A model generated the notes under the pieces. That model saw nothing but the letters and a program-made list of their open reading frames with translations, was not told where the DNA came from and searched no databases. A program made the position numbers and the translations under genes. DNA of 64,000 bases, taken from positions 1 through 64,000 of the forward strand of contig NZ_JADYVX010000010.1 in assembly GCF_020194175.1 (NCBI RefSeq), given 5' to 3'. Below, piece by piece: positions 54,152 through 63,288 of this stretch. Source of the DNA: Bradyrhizobium sp. BRP22 (GTDB lineage Bacteria > Pseudomonadota > Alphaproteobacteria > Rhizobiales > Xanthobacteraceae). The stretch's first letter is position 1, and each line of letters begins with the position of its first letter.

Positions 54152-56254
54152 TTACTCGGTATAGGACAGCGTAACCGGTTTGCTGAAGTCGAACGCGTCG
54201 AACATGTCAGCAAGCGCGGGGCTGTTGGTCGGCACATACTCGTTGTTGCGCGAATATGTCGGGTTTGGCAGGTTGTCGCGGCTGCGGTTCGTCAGCGGCT
54301 GCAGATCCCAGTTGCGCTCGATGAACTTCAAGAGCGAAACGTGGTCGCCGTAGTTGTGGTAGATCTTCCCGCCCGTCGAATAGGGCGACAGGATCAGGAT
54401 CGGCATCCGCGGTCCATCGCCGAAGAAATCGATCGACTGAATGTAGCCCGAGTCCCAGTAGCCGCCGGCTTCGTCCCAGGTGACGAACACTGCCGTCTCC
54501 GCCTTGAGCTCCGGATTGTTGTCCAGCGCATTCAGGACGTTCAGCACATAGGCCTCGAACAGATCGACCTTCGAGCTTTGCGGATGCCCATCGAGCAGAC
54601 CATCCGGCTTGCCGAACGACACTGAAGGCAGCTTGTTGTCCTGGATCGCCGTGATCAGATCGGCAGTATCCTTCATGTGAGCCTGACGCACGGTCGGGTT
54701 GGCCATGATCGAGGTCGCATATTGGAACGGATTGCAGATCTGGCAGTAGGCCACGCCGAGCGCGTGCGCCGGATCGGCAAGCGCGGCGGCATTGAGATCC
54801 GGCTTGTTCGGGTTGGCGGCAACTGCGGCGTTCGAAAGCGCCACGGCGTCATTATACGCACCACCGTAGAAGGCCCAGGAGATCTTCTTCTCCATCAAGG
54901 CATCGCCGATGGTCCGCACCGACGATGGCGGCATGTTGCTTCCACCCGCCAGCGCACCGTTCGGCAGATAGCCCGGATTGACGTTGTTGAGCATGTAGTA
55001 GTGGTTGGGCTTGCAGTTCGGCTCCGCCGCATAGGGCAGATTGTTCAGATAGGTCACGATCGGCTTGACGCCGGGCTGGAACACGTCCGAGCAATCGCTG
55101 AAGTTGCCGTCCACCGTGTAGCGGTTCACCGATCCGGAAACTGGATTCGGGTTCGCAATCTGGTTTGCAGGCGGCGTGGTCGGGTTGCCCTTGCCGTCGC
55201 TCCAGAAGCCCGCGTCGCCGGTGCCGAGCATGAAGTGGTTGGCGCCGGTGCCGCCGTGGAACGACTGGTGGAAGTTGTCGCCGAGCGTGAAACGATCGGC
55301 CAGCATCTTCAGGATCGGGGCCTGCCCCTGCTGGGCATTGTAGAAGCCCATCGAGTTGGCCATGCTCTTGTTGGAAGCCGAGTAGGTCGCCATCACGAAC
55401 GGGAACAGGTCGTTGAGGCAACCGGAGTTGTTGGCCTTCGTCGCGCTGGCGGCGCTGCAATCCTCCTGCTGCCAATCCTGATAGAACCGATGCGTCGTGT
55501 CACCGGTGTAGTCATCGTCGCTGATCTGCTCGCCCTGCAGCGGGAACGGTCCGGTCAGATGGCCGGCGCCGGGAACGCGAGTATCGAGGACACCAGTCGG
55601 CAGTCCGCTGAAACCGGTCGTGAGAATATCCAGATCGCTCGGATCCATGTCCTTCTCGACGCTGGCTTGAGCAATCGTCTTGAACGGAGGCGACGTATCG
55701 CTCTGCGCGGTAGGCGTGCCCGCCGTGTTCGGCTGCGGCATCGCGTTGGTCGCACTGTAGGGCGACTTCGCAATTGTCGGCGCACCAATATAAAAGGAAG
55801 ACTGCGCGGCAACCGAGTATTGCTGCGCTTGCGCGAAATTCGGACCCGGCGAGCCATCCTCGTTGACGATGCCTTTCGACAGCAGGTTGGAGATCGTCTG
55901 CCCCCTGCCCTTCGGCTTGTACACACCGAACGTGTGATCGAGTCCGCGGTTTTCGCCGATCAGGATGATGACGTGCTTGATCGGGGACGCCGTCTTCACC
56001 TTGTCGCCGTGATCATTGTCGTTGTCACCGTGATGGCCGTTGTTGTCATGACCGTTGTCACCGTGGTGACCATTCCCGTCGTGATCGTGGCCACGACCGT
56101 CATGAGCGAAACGATCGTGGTGGGAGCGCTTGTCCCAATCGCTTCGGCCGCCGGGATAATGTGCTGCATAGGCCGCTGTTGCGACAGCGACTGTTGAAAC
56201 GACGCAAAGTGCTGTGGTGGTTCGCCAGTTCTTCTTATGATTGAAAGTCATCAT
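54152..56254 (-). CDS. Secreted phosphoesterase family protein, copy 2
   Basis: The 700-residue protein has a signal peptide ending AAYAAHY, then a long tract of His, Asp, Gly and Asn (about residues 38-80, with repeated HHGDN and NNGHHGDN). The phosphoesterase core begins HVIILIGENRGLDHTFGVY and carries VTWDEAGGYWDSG near the C terminus. Compared with copy 1 the ENHSFDN motif reads ENRGLDH, so the hydroxyl residue expected as nucleophile or metal ligand is altered. It is 98 residues longer. Two adjacent ATG codons (56254, 56251) could start it after GGGG. Confidence 0.85.
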   Translation of the reverse strand: MMTFNHKKNWRTTTALCVVSTVAVATAAYAAHYPGGRSDWDKRSHHDRFAHDGRGHDHDGNGHHGDNGHDNNGHHGDNDNDHGDKVKTASPIKHVIILIGENRGLDHTFGVYKPKGRGQTISNLLSKGIVNEDGSPGPNFAQAQQYSVAAQSSFYIGAPTIAKSPYSATNAMPQPNTAGTPTAQSDTSPPFKTIAQASVEKDMDPSDLDILTTGFSGLPTGVLDTRVPGAGHLTGPFPLQGEQISDDDYTGDTTHRFYQDWQQEDCSAASATKANNSGCLNDLFPFVMATYSASNKSMANSMGFYNAQQGQAPILKMLADRFTLGDNFHQSFHGGTGANHFMLGTGDAGFWSDGKGNPTTPPANQIANPNPVSGSVNRYTVDGNFSDCSDVFQPGVKPIVTYLNNLPYAAEPNCKPNHYYMLNNVNPGYLPNGALAGGSNMPPSSVRTIGDALMEKKISWAFYGGAYNDAVALSNAAVAANPNKPDLNAAALADPAHALGVAYCQICNPFQYATSIMANPTVRQAHMKDTADLITAIQDNKLPSVSFGKPDGLLDGHPQSSKVDLFEAYVLNVLNALDNNPELKAETAVFVTWDEAGGYWDSGYIQSIDFFGDGPRMPILILSPYSTGGKIYHNYGDHVSLLKFIERNWDLQPLTNRSRDNLPNPTYSRNNEYVPTNSPALADMFDAFDFSKPVTLSYTE

Positions 56255-56510
56255 CGACCCCAAAGGTTGTGGTTGGCGACCTTTGTCTAATGCGGCAACA
56301 TGACGCACGCTTATCGTTGCTGTGAAAGCGCGCGAGAAATTTCGACTCGTTCAAAAGATTCTCTGCGCTGCATCTGCTGCAACGATGCATGCATCGCGAC
56401 TGATGCCATTCGCATCGCGCGACAAGACAAACGAATCTTCGGAAGTGATGCGCGCGATGCGATCGCGAGAGAATTTCAGCGGAGGCGAATTCACGCCCCG
56501 CGGCAATAGC

Positions 56511-57887
56511 CTAGTGAGACAGATGTTTCGACTGCATCACCTGGCGCAGCGCCGCGTAGTGCTGATCATGCACATTCTGATTGAACAGCGACCATGGTTC
56601 AGCGCCCGCTAATAAAGCAGGGACAGCCGCGGCCATGAGATAGCGATAGTTCCTGAATTCGGTTGCAGCGTCAGCAGTGCGGCCTTCGGCTACGGCGATG
56701 TCTACTCGCCGCAGCATGAGGACGAGTTCCTTGAGACTGTTGCGCGCCAGGACGCGTTGTTGCTCGCCGCCCGACACACTGGTGTTCTTTCGATCCGGGT
56801 ATCTCTCAGTCAGCTCGCGCAGTTCCTGTCCGATCGTGTCGACGGCCAGCGCGACGACCGCCTTGTCGCCCGAGGGGATTGCGGTCGCGAGCACCGTGTT
56901 GAAGTCGTTGATTTCCTTCAGCGTCGCGCCGGCGCCGTCGCGCTCATACGGCTGCACGCCATCGCCGATGGCGGTGAGATAGGCCACGAGGTCATGCTTG
57001 TCCTGCGCCGACAGGCCAAGATCGAACGCACGGTCGAAATGATCGACGACCTGATCAAAGCTGTCGAAGCGACCGTCGTGGAAATAGGGTGCGTTGAAAT
57101 CCGCGTTGCGCAGGGTCGGCGTCTTGAACAGGCCGCCGGAACCGACGTCGTGCTGCTGGTGATCGATAAAGGCCGCCGACGGCACATGACAGCCGGCGCA
57201 GCTCAAGGCGGGATCATGCGGAAACGGTTTGGAGAACAAGGCTTCGCCGCGACGTTCGGACTCGCTGACTTTGCCGACCAGCCGGCCGCCTGGACCGAGA
57301 CTCGGATTAGGCAGGAAGTCGATGTCCTGAACATAGGCGACGATGGCATCGATGATCGCCGACGACGGCTCGGGCCCGGCAAACTCGTTGACGATGACGT
57401 TGCGGATGAAGTCGCGCAGCGAGGCCGATCGCCCATCGCTCCCATAGGGCGCGAGATAGCGCGCACCGCGCAGGCTCGGAATCCTCACGGGATCGAGCAC
57501 GAGATTGTTCGCCTTCGGATTGAACAATGGTCCGGTGACGTCGAAGTTGCCGGGCCGCGTCGACATCTTCGGCATGAAGAACTTGGCGTTGCCTGCGCCG
57601 TTGACGTGGCAGGTGCCGCAGCTCACGCCGGCTTGCCGCGCTACGTCGCCGAGGATCGCCGGCGAATTGAACGCGAGGTCGCCGAGGTTGACCATGTACG
57701 ATTTCGCGCCGGCGCGCTCGGATTGAAACACCTCGCGGGGCTTGTCGAGCGCGTCTTCGTTCAGCTCGGTCTTTGTCGGCAGGACGGTCTGGTTGCCATC
57801 GACGGGAAAAGCCAGCGCGCGTCCAAGCGACGCGACGACAAGCAGACCGGACGCGAGCGCCGCGAGCCGAAGCCAAGGCGAGGTCAT
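56511..57887 (-). CDS. Di-heme cytochrome c peroxidase-like protein, copy 2
   Basis: The 458-residue exported protein has heme motifs CGTCH near residue 93 and CAGCH near 235, and the same SLRGARYLAPYGSDGR and KTPTLRNADFNAPYFHDGRF segments as copy 1, with a similar helical C-terminal extension. The histidine after APYG in copy 1 is serine here. Its ATG overlaps the stop of the imelysin-like gene by four bases, so the two are made together, and phosphoesterase copy 2 follows 256 bases downstream on the same strand. Confidence 0.88.
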   Translation of the reverse strand: MTSPWLRLAALASGLLVVASLGRALAFPVDGNQTVLPTKTELNEDALDKPREVFQSERAGAKSYMVNLGDLAFNSPAILGDVARQAGVSCGTCHVNGAGNAKFFMPKMSTRPGNFDVTGPLFNPKANNLVLDPVRIPSLRGARYLAPYGSDGRSASLRDFIRNVIVNEFAGPEPSSAIIDAIVAYVQDIDFLPNPSLGPGGRLVGKVSESERRGEALFSKPFPHDPALSCAGCHVPSAAFIDHQQHDVGSGGLFKTPTLRNADFNAPYFHDGRFDSFDQVVDHFDRAFDLGLSAQDKHDLVAYLTAIGDGVQPYERDGAGATLKEINDFNTVLATAIPSGDKAVVALAVDTIGQELRELTERYPDRKNTSVSGGEQQRVLARNSLKELVLMLRRVDIAVAEGRTADAATEFRNYRYLMAAAVPALLAGAEPWSLFNQNVHDQHYAALRQVMQSKHLSH

Positions 57888-58675
57888 CGCACCTGGGCCT
57901 CCAGCGTCGGCCGCTGCAAGCCAAGCTTTGCGGAAGCCGTCTGCAGCGTCACCACCAGTTCCTCGCTGGTCTGGCGCAGCCGGGCGATATCGACATGCGG
58001 TAGGTCGGGCGCCGCGACGATCGCTTCCAGCAGCTCGATTCGCGTCGTCACCATTTCATCGAGCTTGCCATCCGCCGTGTTGAGGGCAGCGGAGAAAATC
58101 GTGTGGTAAGCAAAATCGATGCCGGCGATGTTGTTGCGCATGTCGTCGAGCGAGGTGCCGCTGATGCGGGATTCGCCGCCGTCGGCCTTGCTTTCCCCGA
58201 CCTCATAAGCGAGCCGCGCCGTACCATCCAGCAATCCCTGCGGCGTGAGCTGCATGTCCTTGAGCTTGACGTGAAGATCGTTCAGGTGCTCCACCAACGC
58301 AGCGGCATCCTTGTCGACGTCGGTCTGGCCGGCGCCGAACAATTTCGCTTCGATGGCATGGAACCCGCTGTCGGCGTTCGGCCAGGCGTCGATCTGCGCG
58401 TCAAGCTCAGGCACAAAGCCGGTCGTAAAGACTTCCGAACGCTCCCAACCGGCGCGAGCCGAAACCCAGGCTTTTTTCGCGCCCGCGAGATCCCCCGCTG
58501 CAGCTCTTTCGCGCAGCGCTCGTGCGCCCGCCAAGGCGCTGCCAATGCCTTCGATCATGTACGGCCGATAGCGTTCGGCGCCCTCATCAAGCACTGCAGC
58601 ATCTGCGCAACGCACACCGCTCAACATCACCAGCACAGCAAGACATGTCGCCACTCGCATTTTGTTCACCGTCAT
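57884..58675 (-). CDS. Imelysin/EfeO-like (peptidase M75 family) exported protein
   Basis: The 263-residue protein has a signal peptide ending RCADAAV. The helical mature domain carries KKAWVSARAGWERSEVF and the HxxE motif in FHAIEAKLFG, both features of the M75/EfeO/imelysin family. These proteins are tied to iron uptake in the periplasm and are not proven proteases. Coupling to a di-heme peroxidase suggests oxidation of iron, or of the protein itself, by the heme enzyme. Confidence 0.82.
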   Translation of the reverse strand: MTVNKMRVATCLAVLVMLSGVRCADAAVLDEGAERYRPYMIEGIGSALAGARALRERAAAGDLAGAKKAWVSARAGWERSEVFTTGFVPELDAQIDAWPNADSGFHAIEAKLFGAGQTDVDKDAAALVEHLNDLHVKLKDMQLTPQGLLDGTARLAYEVGESKADGGESRISGTSLDDMRNNIAGIDFAYHTIFSAALNTADGKLDEMVTTRIELLEAIVAAPDLPHVDIARLRQTSEELVVTLQTASAKLGLQRPTLEAQVR

Positions 58676-58903
58676 TCACGCATCAGCTATCGCTCGCAGC
58701 GACGGGAAATATTGTCAGCTTCCTATGCGGTTTTGTGACAGGCCGATTGCACGTTGCGGTTTTCTGCTGTGGGAAGTTTTTCCGACGATCACATTCTCGA
58801 AAGCTCGATCCGTACTTGTACTCATTGCTTGAAAATTGAGCTGTCAGCACGAATGAAATTCTGTGGTAAGCACTCACACACTTCGTCATTCATCGTAGCG
58901 ATC

Positions 58904-59395
58904 ATGCCAATCGACAGTGAAGCGGTGCAGTTCCTCGGATTCTATACCGCCCTTTGCGTGCTGTGCTGCGCGTTGGCATTGATCGACCTTCGCCGCGGCA
59001 TCATTCCGGATGGCTTGAATCTTGCGATTGCCATCCTTGGCGTTGCGCAAGCCATGGCCTTCGGGAACCCGATCGACGGCTTGGCGGCGCTCGGTGAAGC
59101 CGCCGCGGTTGCAATGATCTTCTGGTCGTTGCGGCGGCTCTATTTTGTCCTGCGGCAGACCGAGGGGCTCGGGCTCGGCGATGTCAAATTTCTCGCAGCC
59201 GCCGCGACCTGGGTCGGGATCACCGGAATTCCAACGCTGCTCTCGATCGCCACCTTGACGGCGCTTGCGGCGGCTGGCGGCCTGCAACTCGCCGGGCGCC
59301 AGATGAAGCGCCAGACATCGATGCCATTCGGCCCGTTCTTGGCGCTGGGCCTGTTGCTGACGCCGGCTTTCCAGCGATGGCTCGGGATGAATTAG
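58904..59395 (+). CDS. gspO: Prepilin peptidase (A24 family), short form
   Basis: The 163-residue integral membrane aspartyl peptidase has catalytic aspartates in ALIDLRRGIIPDGLN and GLGLGDVKFLAAAATW. It lacks the N-terminal methyltransferase and zinc-binding cysteines of full-length PilD/GspO. It should cleave the pseudopilins GspH-K encoded opposite. ATG 58904 is chosen, as the family begins near here; a longer N terminus from 58754 lacks support. Its stop codon directly abuts the stop of the convergent gene. Confidence 0.85.
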   Translation: MPIDSEAVQFLGFYTALCVLCCALALIDLRRGIIPDGLNLAIAILGVAQAMAFGNPIDGLAALGEAAAVAMIFWSLRRLYFVLRQTEGLGLGDVKFLAAAATWVGITGIPTLLSIATLTALAAAGGLQLAGRQMKRQTSMPFGPFLALGLLLTPAFQRWLGMN

Positions 59396-60031
59396 CTAAC
59401 GGCGCGTCATATTGGACGTTCTGATCGTGCTCACCGGCACGAGATGGACCTCGCCACCACCCTCGCCGCCCGGCGGCGGCAGTGTCAGCACGGCACCCTG
59501 TTCATCCTTTTCCATGGTGACTTCCCGCCCGCGAATCGCACTCAGCCTCCAGCCCTGAAAATCTTCGCCGACTTTTAGCCGCAGCGCAGCATTGGTCGAC
59601 TGATCAAGGAAGATGCCGAAGCCTTCCTCGTCTCCGGCGATGGTGCCAACGAGCGATAGCGGCGGAGGTTCGACTTCCTTCTTCCGCGGTGGCGGAGGTG
59701 GCCTGGCAACGACAGGTTCGGCGACCGCCACGGGCGGCGGACGCCGGGAGGGCGAGAACACCGGGCGCTCGCGTGTGTTGGAGAGTTGCGTGAGCGGAAT
59801 GCCCCATAATGGATTGGCACTCAGTGGCCGGACCGGCGCCGCCGATGGTGGAGCCGCGCGCACGGTCGTCCCCGGTTCGGAAGGTGGCGGCGATGTCAGG
59901 ACCGGCCCGCCGAGCCGCGTGTCATCCAACAGCCCGGCATCCAGTGCATCGCCGGATGTGTCAGGCGCGGCGGCCATGGATTGGACTGACAATGCTAAGC
60001 CCAGGAGGAAGGCGATGACTGCCAAACGCAT
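59396..60031 (-). CDS. Type II secretion protein with GspC/GspN-like HR domain
   Basis: The 211-residue protein has an N-terminal signal or anchor (MRLAVIAFLLGLALSVQSMA), a proline-rich linker (ARPPPPPRKKEVEPPP) and a C-terminal domain LVGTIAGDEEGFGIFLDQSTNAALRLKVGEDFQGWRL that resembles the homology region of GspC and PilP. This points to contact with the secretin or inner-membrane platform. ATG 60031 overlaps the gspM stop by one base. Confidence 0.75.
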   Translation of the reverse strand: MRLAVIAFLLGLALSVQSMAAAPDTSGDALDAGLLDDTRLGGPVLTSPPPSEPGTTVRAAPPSAAPVRPLSANPLWGIPLTQLSNTRERPVFSPSRRPPPVAVAEPVVARPPPPPRKKEVEPPPLSLVGTIAGDEEGFGIFLDQSTNAALRLKVGEDFQGWRLSAIRGREVTMEKDEQGAVLTLPPPGGEGGGEVHLVPVSTIRTSNMTRR

Positions 60032-60594
60032 CACCTGGCCCCCCGCCATTGTCCGGAGACACCCAGCAGCACGCGCAGCTTGCCCGGGCCGTCGCCCGTA
60101 TTCGCCCCATCGAGGATGGTCTGCACGACGAGCTGGTCGATGAACAGAAACGGCATGCCGGCCTCCAGGTCGTAAAGCACCTGTTGCAACTGCTGCTGCT
60201 CGATTTCAAAGCTCGCGACCATGCTGATGAAGCCGGCCTTCGCAGGCGTATTGGGAACATCGAGCTGGGTCGACAAGACATTGCCGCCGAATTTCGTCAC
60301 CGAGCCCGCCACGCGCTGCAGCAACGTGGCTCCGGCAACCGTGACCGTGGCGCCTTCGAGATAGGCCGAACCTGCCGGCATCGCCTCACCGGCGGCGCCG
60401 CCCGCCCTGGGCGCGCGGCCCTCCAACTGCGCCAGCATTGCCGACGATGCGGCGAGTTCGCTACGCTGACCGATAAGATCGGATATCGACGATATCGCCA
60501 CGAACAGCAGCAGGATCAGCAGCCCGACATAGCTCGCGGCTGCCACGAACGGCGAGGTGCTGATTGCCTTCAATGACCGGGCTGATGCGTTCAT
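60031..60594 (-). CDS. gspM: Type II secretion protein GspM
   Basis: The 187-residue bitopic protein has one membrane helix near the N terminus (VAAASYVGLLILLLFVAISSI) and a periplasmic ferredoxin-like domain (EIEQQQLQQVLYDLEAGMPFLFIDQLVVQ), as in the T2SSM_b family. It supports GspL at the inner-membrane platform. It overlaps gspL by four bases and the next gene by one. Confidence 0.82.
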   Translation of the reverse strand: MNASARSLKAISTSPFVAAASYVGLLILLLFVAISSISDLIGQRSELAASSAMLAQLEGRAPRAGGAAGEAMPAGSAYLEGATVTVAGATLLQRVAGSVTKFGGNVLSTQLDVPNTPAKAGFISMVASFEIEQQQLQQVLYDLEAGMPFLFIDQLVVQTILDGANTGDGPGKLRVLLGVSGQWRGAR

Positions 60595-61664
60595 GAGCCG
60601 GATCCAAAATAGGCCGATATATTGGCCTCGACATGAAAGCGCTCGCCCGACTCGTTCGCGGCGCGGGTGGTCGGCGCGAAGAATGTGGCGCGGGTGAACT
60701 GCGGCGACTGTTCCATCAGGCGGATGAGCGATGGCGCGTCCTGGGTCATGCCGACGACCTGCACCTTGTCGCCTTCGATGCGCAGCTCCGTCACATAGGT
60801 CGTGTCGGGCAGCACGCGCGAGAGCGCTTCCAGCACCATCACGCTCGACGGCGTGGTCTGCTTGCGTTTTGCCAACAGGCCGATGCCGGATGCCATGCTA
60901 TTGGCATCAACCCGCAAAGCCGCGCGGCGCTGCGCAATCCGCTGCTGGATATCATCCTGCTCGGATTGCAACGATCCGCCGAGATAGATGCTCAGGAACA
61001 ACGACGCAGCGGCGGCAACGGCCGTCGAGATCAGGGCGATACGCAACAGACGCGGCACATTCGGCCCCGCCATGCTACGAAGCCGCCTGTCGAGCAGCTT
61101 TATCCGAATTGGCACGTCGCCGGCGCCCGCGGCCGGGGCGTGGACGGCAACGGAGGCAGCGCCGAGCCTGTCGGCCAACTGCAGCAACGGATCGACCTTC
61201 GACGCCGAAGTCGCACTGAAAGCGACTTCGATCCGATCCTCAGCTACTGGAACTGGCGAACTCCAGCCGAAGACGGCCTCGTCCGCGGCCCATGGCGTCA
61301 GGCGGTCGACCTGCGAGCGGATCATGCCCTCGAGAAAGTCGGCCGCCCGCCTGGGGAAGTCGAGCACACGGGTCATGACATGATCAGCGGGCAGTTGCAC
61401 CTCGACGCGGCTGCCCTTGAACGCCGCACTCCATTGCGCCGGCAACGGCGGCTCCGGCGTGCCATGCTGCATCCGGAAGGAGAGAGCTGTCGGAGCCTGG
61501 CTGTCCTTCGATGCAATCATGCTCCCGGTGAACGTGCCGTCGGCATTCTCGTCAAGTTGGATGCAGCGCTGACGCACCAGTCTGTCCGCAATGCTGTCGA
61601 CCGCGCCGGCAGCCGCTGCGATCCATAGTTCGAACCATTGCCTGGTCTGCGCGATCATCGCCAT
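60591..61664 (-). CDS. gspL: Type II secretion protein GspL (PilN-like C terminus)
   Basis: The 357-residue protein has an N-terminal actin-like cytoplasmic domain (LDFPRRAADFLEGMIRSQVDRLTPW), one membrane helix near residue 210 (LLRIALISTAVAAAASLFLSIYLG) and a PilN-like periplasmic domain. It links the ATPase GspE to the platform. ATG 61664 overlaps the gspK stop (TGATG). Confidence 0.82.
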   Translation of the reverse strand: MAMIAQTRQWFELWIAAAAGAVDSIADRLVRQRCIQLDENADGTFTGSMIASKDSQAPTALSFRMQHGTPEPPLPAQWSAAFKGSRVEVQLPADHVMTRVLDFPRRAADFLEGMIRSQVDRLTPWAADEAVFGWSSPVPVAEDRIEVAFSATSASKVDPLLQLADRLGAASVAVHAPAAGAGDVPIRIKLLDRRLRSMAGPNVPRLLRIALISTAVAAAASLFLSIYLGGSLQSEQDDIQQRIAQRRAALRVDANSMASGIGLLAKRKQTTPSSVMVLEALSRVLPDTTYVTELRIEGDKVQVVGMTQDAPSLIRLMEQSPQFTRATFFAPTTRAANESGERFHVEANISAYFGSGS

Positions 61665-62578
61665 CACGTGCTCCCGCGGCGCGAAACCGCGTTTCGCGGT
61701 GCGACGTCATCCTGCCAGGACAGCACCCGATAGGGTTCGATCTTGTCGCCCATGGCGATCACGACCTCCGAAGTGGTGCGGCGGCCGTTGCGAAAACGGA
61801 TCGTGGTCTCGACGCGGTAGCAAGGACTCTTGGCCGTCGACGCATCGTTCTTCGCTGAATCAGACGGTGGCGACGCCGGCCGGGCGGCATTCAGCGAGAC
61901 CGAACTACCGCCGAACGGGGCTTGCTTGTTCGCGGATTTGTCGGGCATCGCCTCAATGACCTCCCGCGCCGCGATCGCCGGATCGACATCGGGAGATCCG
62001 TTGAACACCGTCACGAACGGCAGTGCACGCTCCACCAGTGCGGCCGGCACGCCGACCACCAGCGCCAGTTCATTGACGTGGGTAAAAGGCGCCTGCCGCG
62101 GCGAATAGCCGGCCGAATTGTAACGTGCTTCCTCCTCGTTCGCGCTGCCGGGAACGGGACGGGTTCGCCAGCCGACGACCCGATCCGCATATTCGATAGC
62201 TGCATCCTTGCCGGCGCCGAGCGCGGTAAACAGGCCGGCCAACATTTCCTTCGGAGCAAGATTGAGATCGATTCGGGCAGCTTCCGAAATGAAGGCAACC
62301 TGGACGCTCGCATCATCCATGCGGAAGTGAAAGGCTCCCTGCGGAGGCTTGGCAGATTCGTCCGCCAGCGCCAGCTGGTAGGCGGTCAGCTCGAGGCTGG
62401 CGGACACCAGCGCTTCGGTCTGCAGCGCGGTTACATTGACCGCGATCGCCCGCGTGGACGCCGATAAATAGGCGGCAAAGACCATGGCGAGGGATGCGAG
62501 CGCCGCGAGAATCCACAACACGGCCACGATGACGAAGCCGCGTTCGGCTGAGCATTTACGTGCGCCGATCGCCGTCAT
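61664..62578 (-). CDS. gspK: Type II secretion minor pseudopilin GspK
   Basis: The 304-residue protein has the type III leader ERGFVIVAVLWILAALASLAMVFAAYL and the GspK middle region with helix-hairpin-helix-like sequence (INLNLAPKEMLAGLF-type DLNLAPKEML, and HVNELALVVGVPAALVERAL). GspK caps the pseudopilus tip with GspI and GspJ. The ATG overlaps gspJ by one base. Confidence 0.88.
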   Translation of the reverse strand: MTAIGARKCSAERGFVIVAVLWILAALASLAMVFAAYLSASTRAIAVNVTALQTEALVSASLELTAYQLALADESAKPPQGAFHFRMDDASVQVAFISEAARIDLNLAPKEMLAGLFTALGAGKDAAIEYADRVVGWRTRPVPGSANEEEARYNSAGYSPRQAPFTHVNELALVVGVPAALVERALPFVTVFNGSPDVDPAIAAREVIEAMPDKSANKQAPFGGSSVSLNAARPASPPSDSAKNDASTAKSPCYRVETTIRFRNGRRTTSEVVIAMGDKIEPYRVLSWQDDVAPRNAVSRRGST

Positions 62579-63288
62579 CACGTCCTCCCCGGCTCGGCAG
62601 CGCCTTGCGCGCTGCTCTTGTTGTCGTCGCATTGGCCATCCGGCTTCGTGCAATCGCTCGGCAGCTGGACATGAACCGGCGCGATCGTCGAGACCGACAA
62701 CACGCGCTGGCTCGCGGCATCACGCACCGTCAGCTTGATCATGGCCGGCAGCCGGTCGGCGTTTCGCCACGTGCTTTTCCAGACATGATCGGGGCCGGCA
62801 TAGGCGAATGACAGACGAAAGGGCGCGCGCAGCAGCACCACCGGATCGCCGAGATGTGTTTGTTCCGACAGCGATAGACCAATGGGCAGCGGTGTGAAGC
62901 GCGCCCGCGAGCGCACGGTGACGAATTCTCCGCGCTCCCTGGTCTCACCGAGACGCACGACATCGAGTCCCGGCCCGGCATTCGGGCCGACCGCCGTTCG
63001 CACGAACATGACCGACAATTCCGATCCGTCGAACAGCGGACGACGCGAATCGCGGTTGGCGGGAACAAATTCGGCCGCAGCCAGGTCCGCAGCAATCCGC
63101 TCCAGCGCGATGCCGGTCAGCTCGCTGCGCTGGATGCGGCCAAATCCTCTGTTCCAGTTCGGCAGCCATTGCGCGGTGATGCTCGCGAGCGCCGACAGCA
63201 GGAGCCCCATCAGCGCCAGCGCGACGATGGTCTCTATCAGCGTAAATCCGCGCTCGCGCGCGCGCCGCGTTGCCGATGCTGGACTCAT
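62578..63288 (-). CDS. gspJ: Type II secretion minor pseudopilin GspJ
   Basis: The 236-residue protein has the prepilin motif RGFTLIETIVALALMGLLLSALASI with Glu at position +5 after the cleavage site. The length and late domain fit GspJ. It overlaps gspI by four bases and gspK by one. It lies in the tip complex of the pseudopilus. Confidence 0.88.
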   Translation of the reverse strand: MSPASATRRARERGFTLIETIVALALMGLLLSALASITAQWLPNWNRGFGRIQRSELTGIALERIAADLAAAEFVPANRDSRRPLFDGSELSVMFVRTAVGPNAGPGLDVVRLGETRERGEFVTVRSRARFTPLPIGLSLSEQTHLGDPVVLLRAPFRLSFAYAGPDHVWKSTWRNADRLPAMIKLTVRDAASQRVLSVSTIAPVHVQLPSDCTKPDGQCDDNKSSAQGAAEPGRT

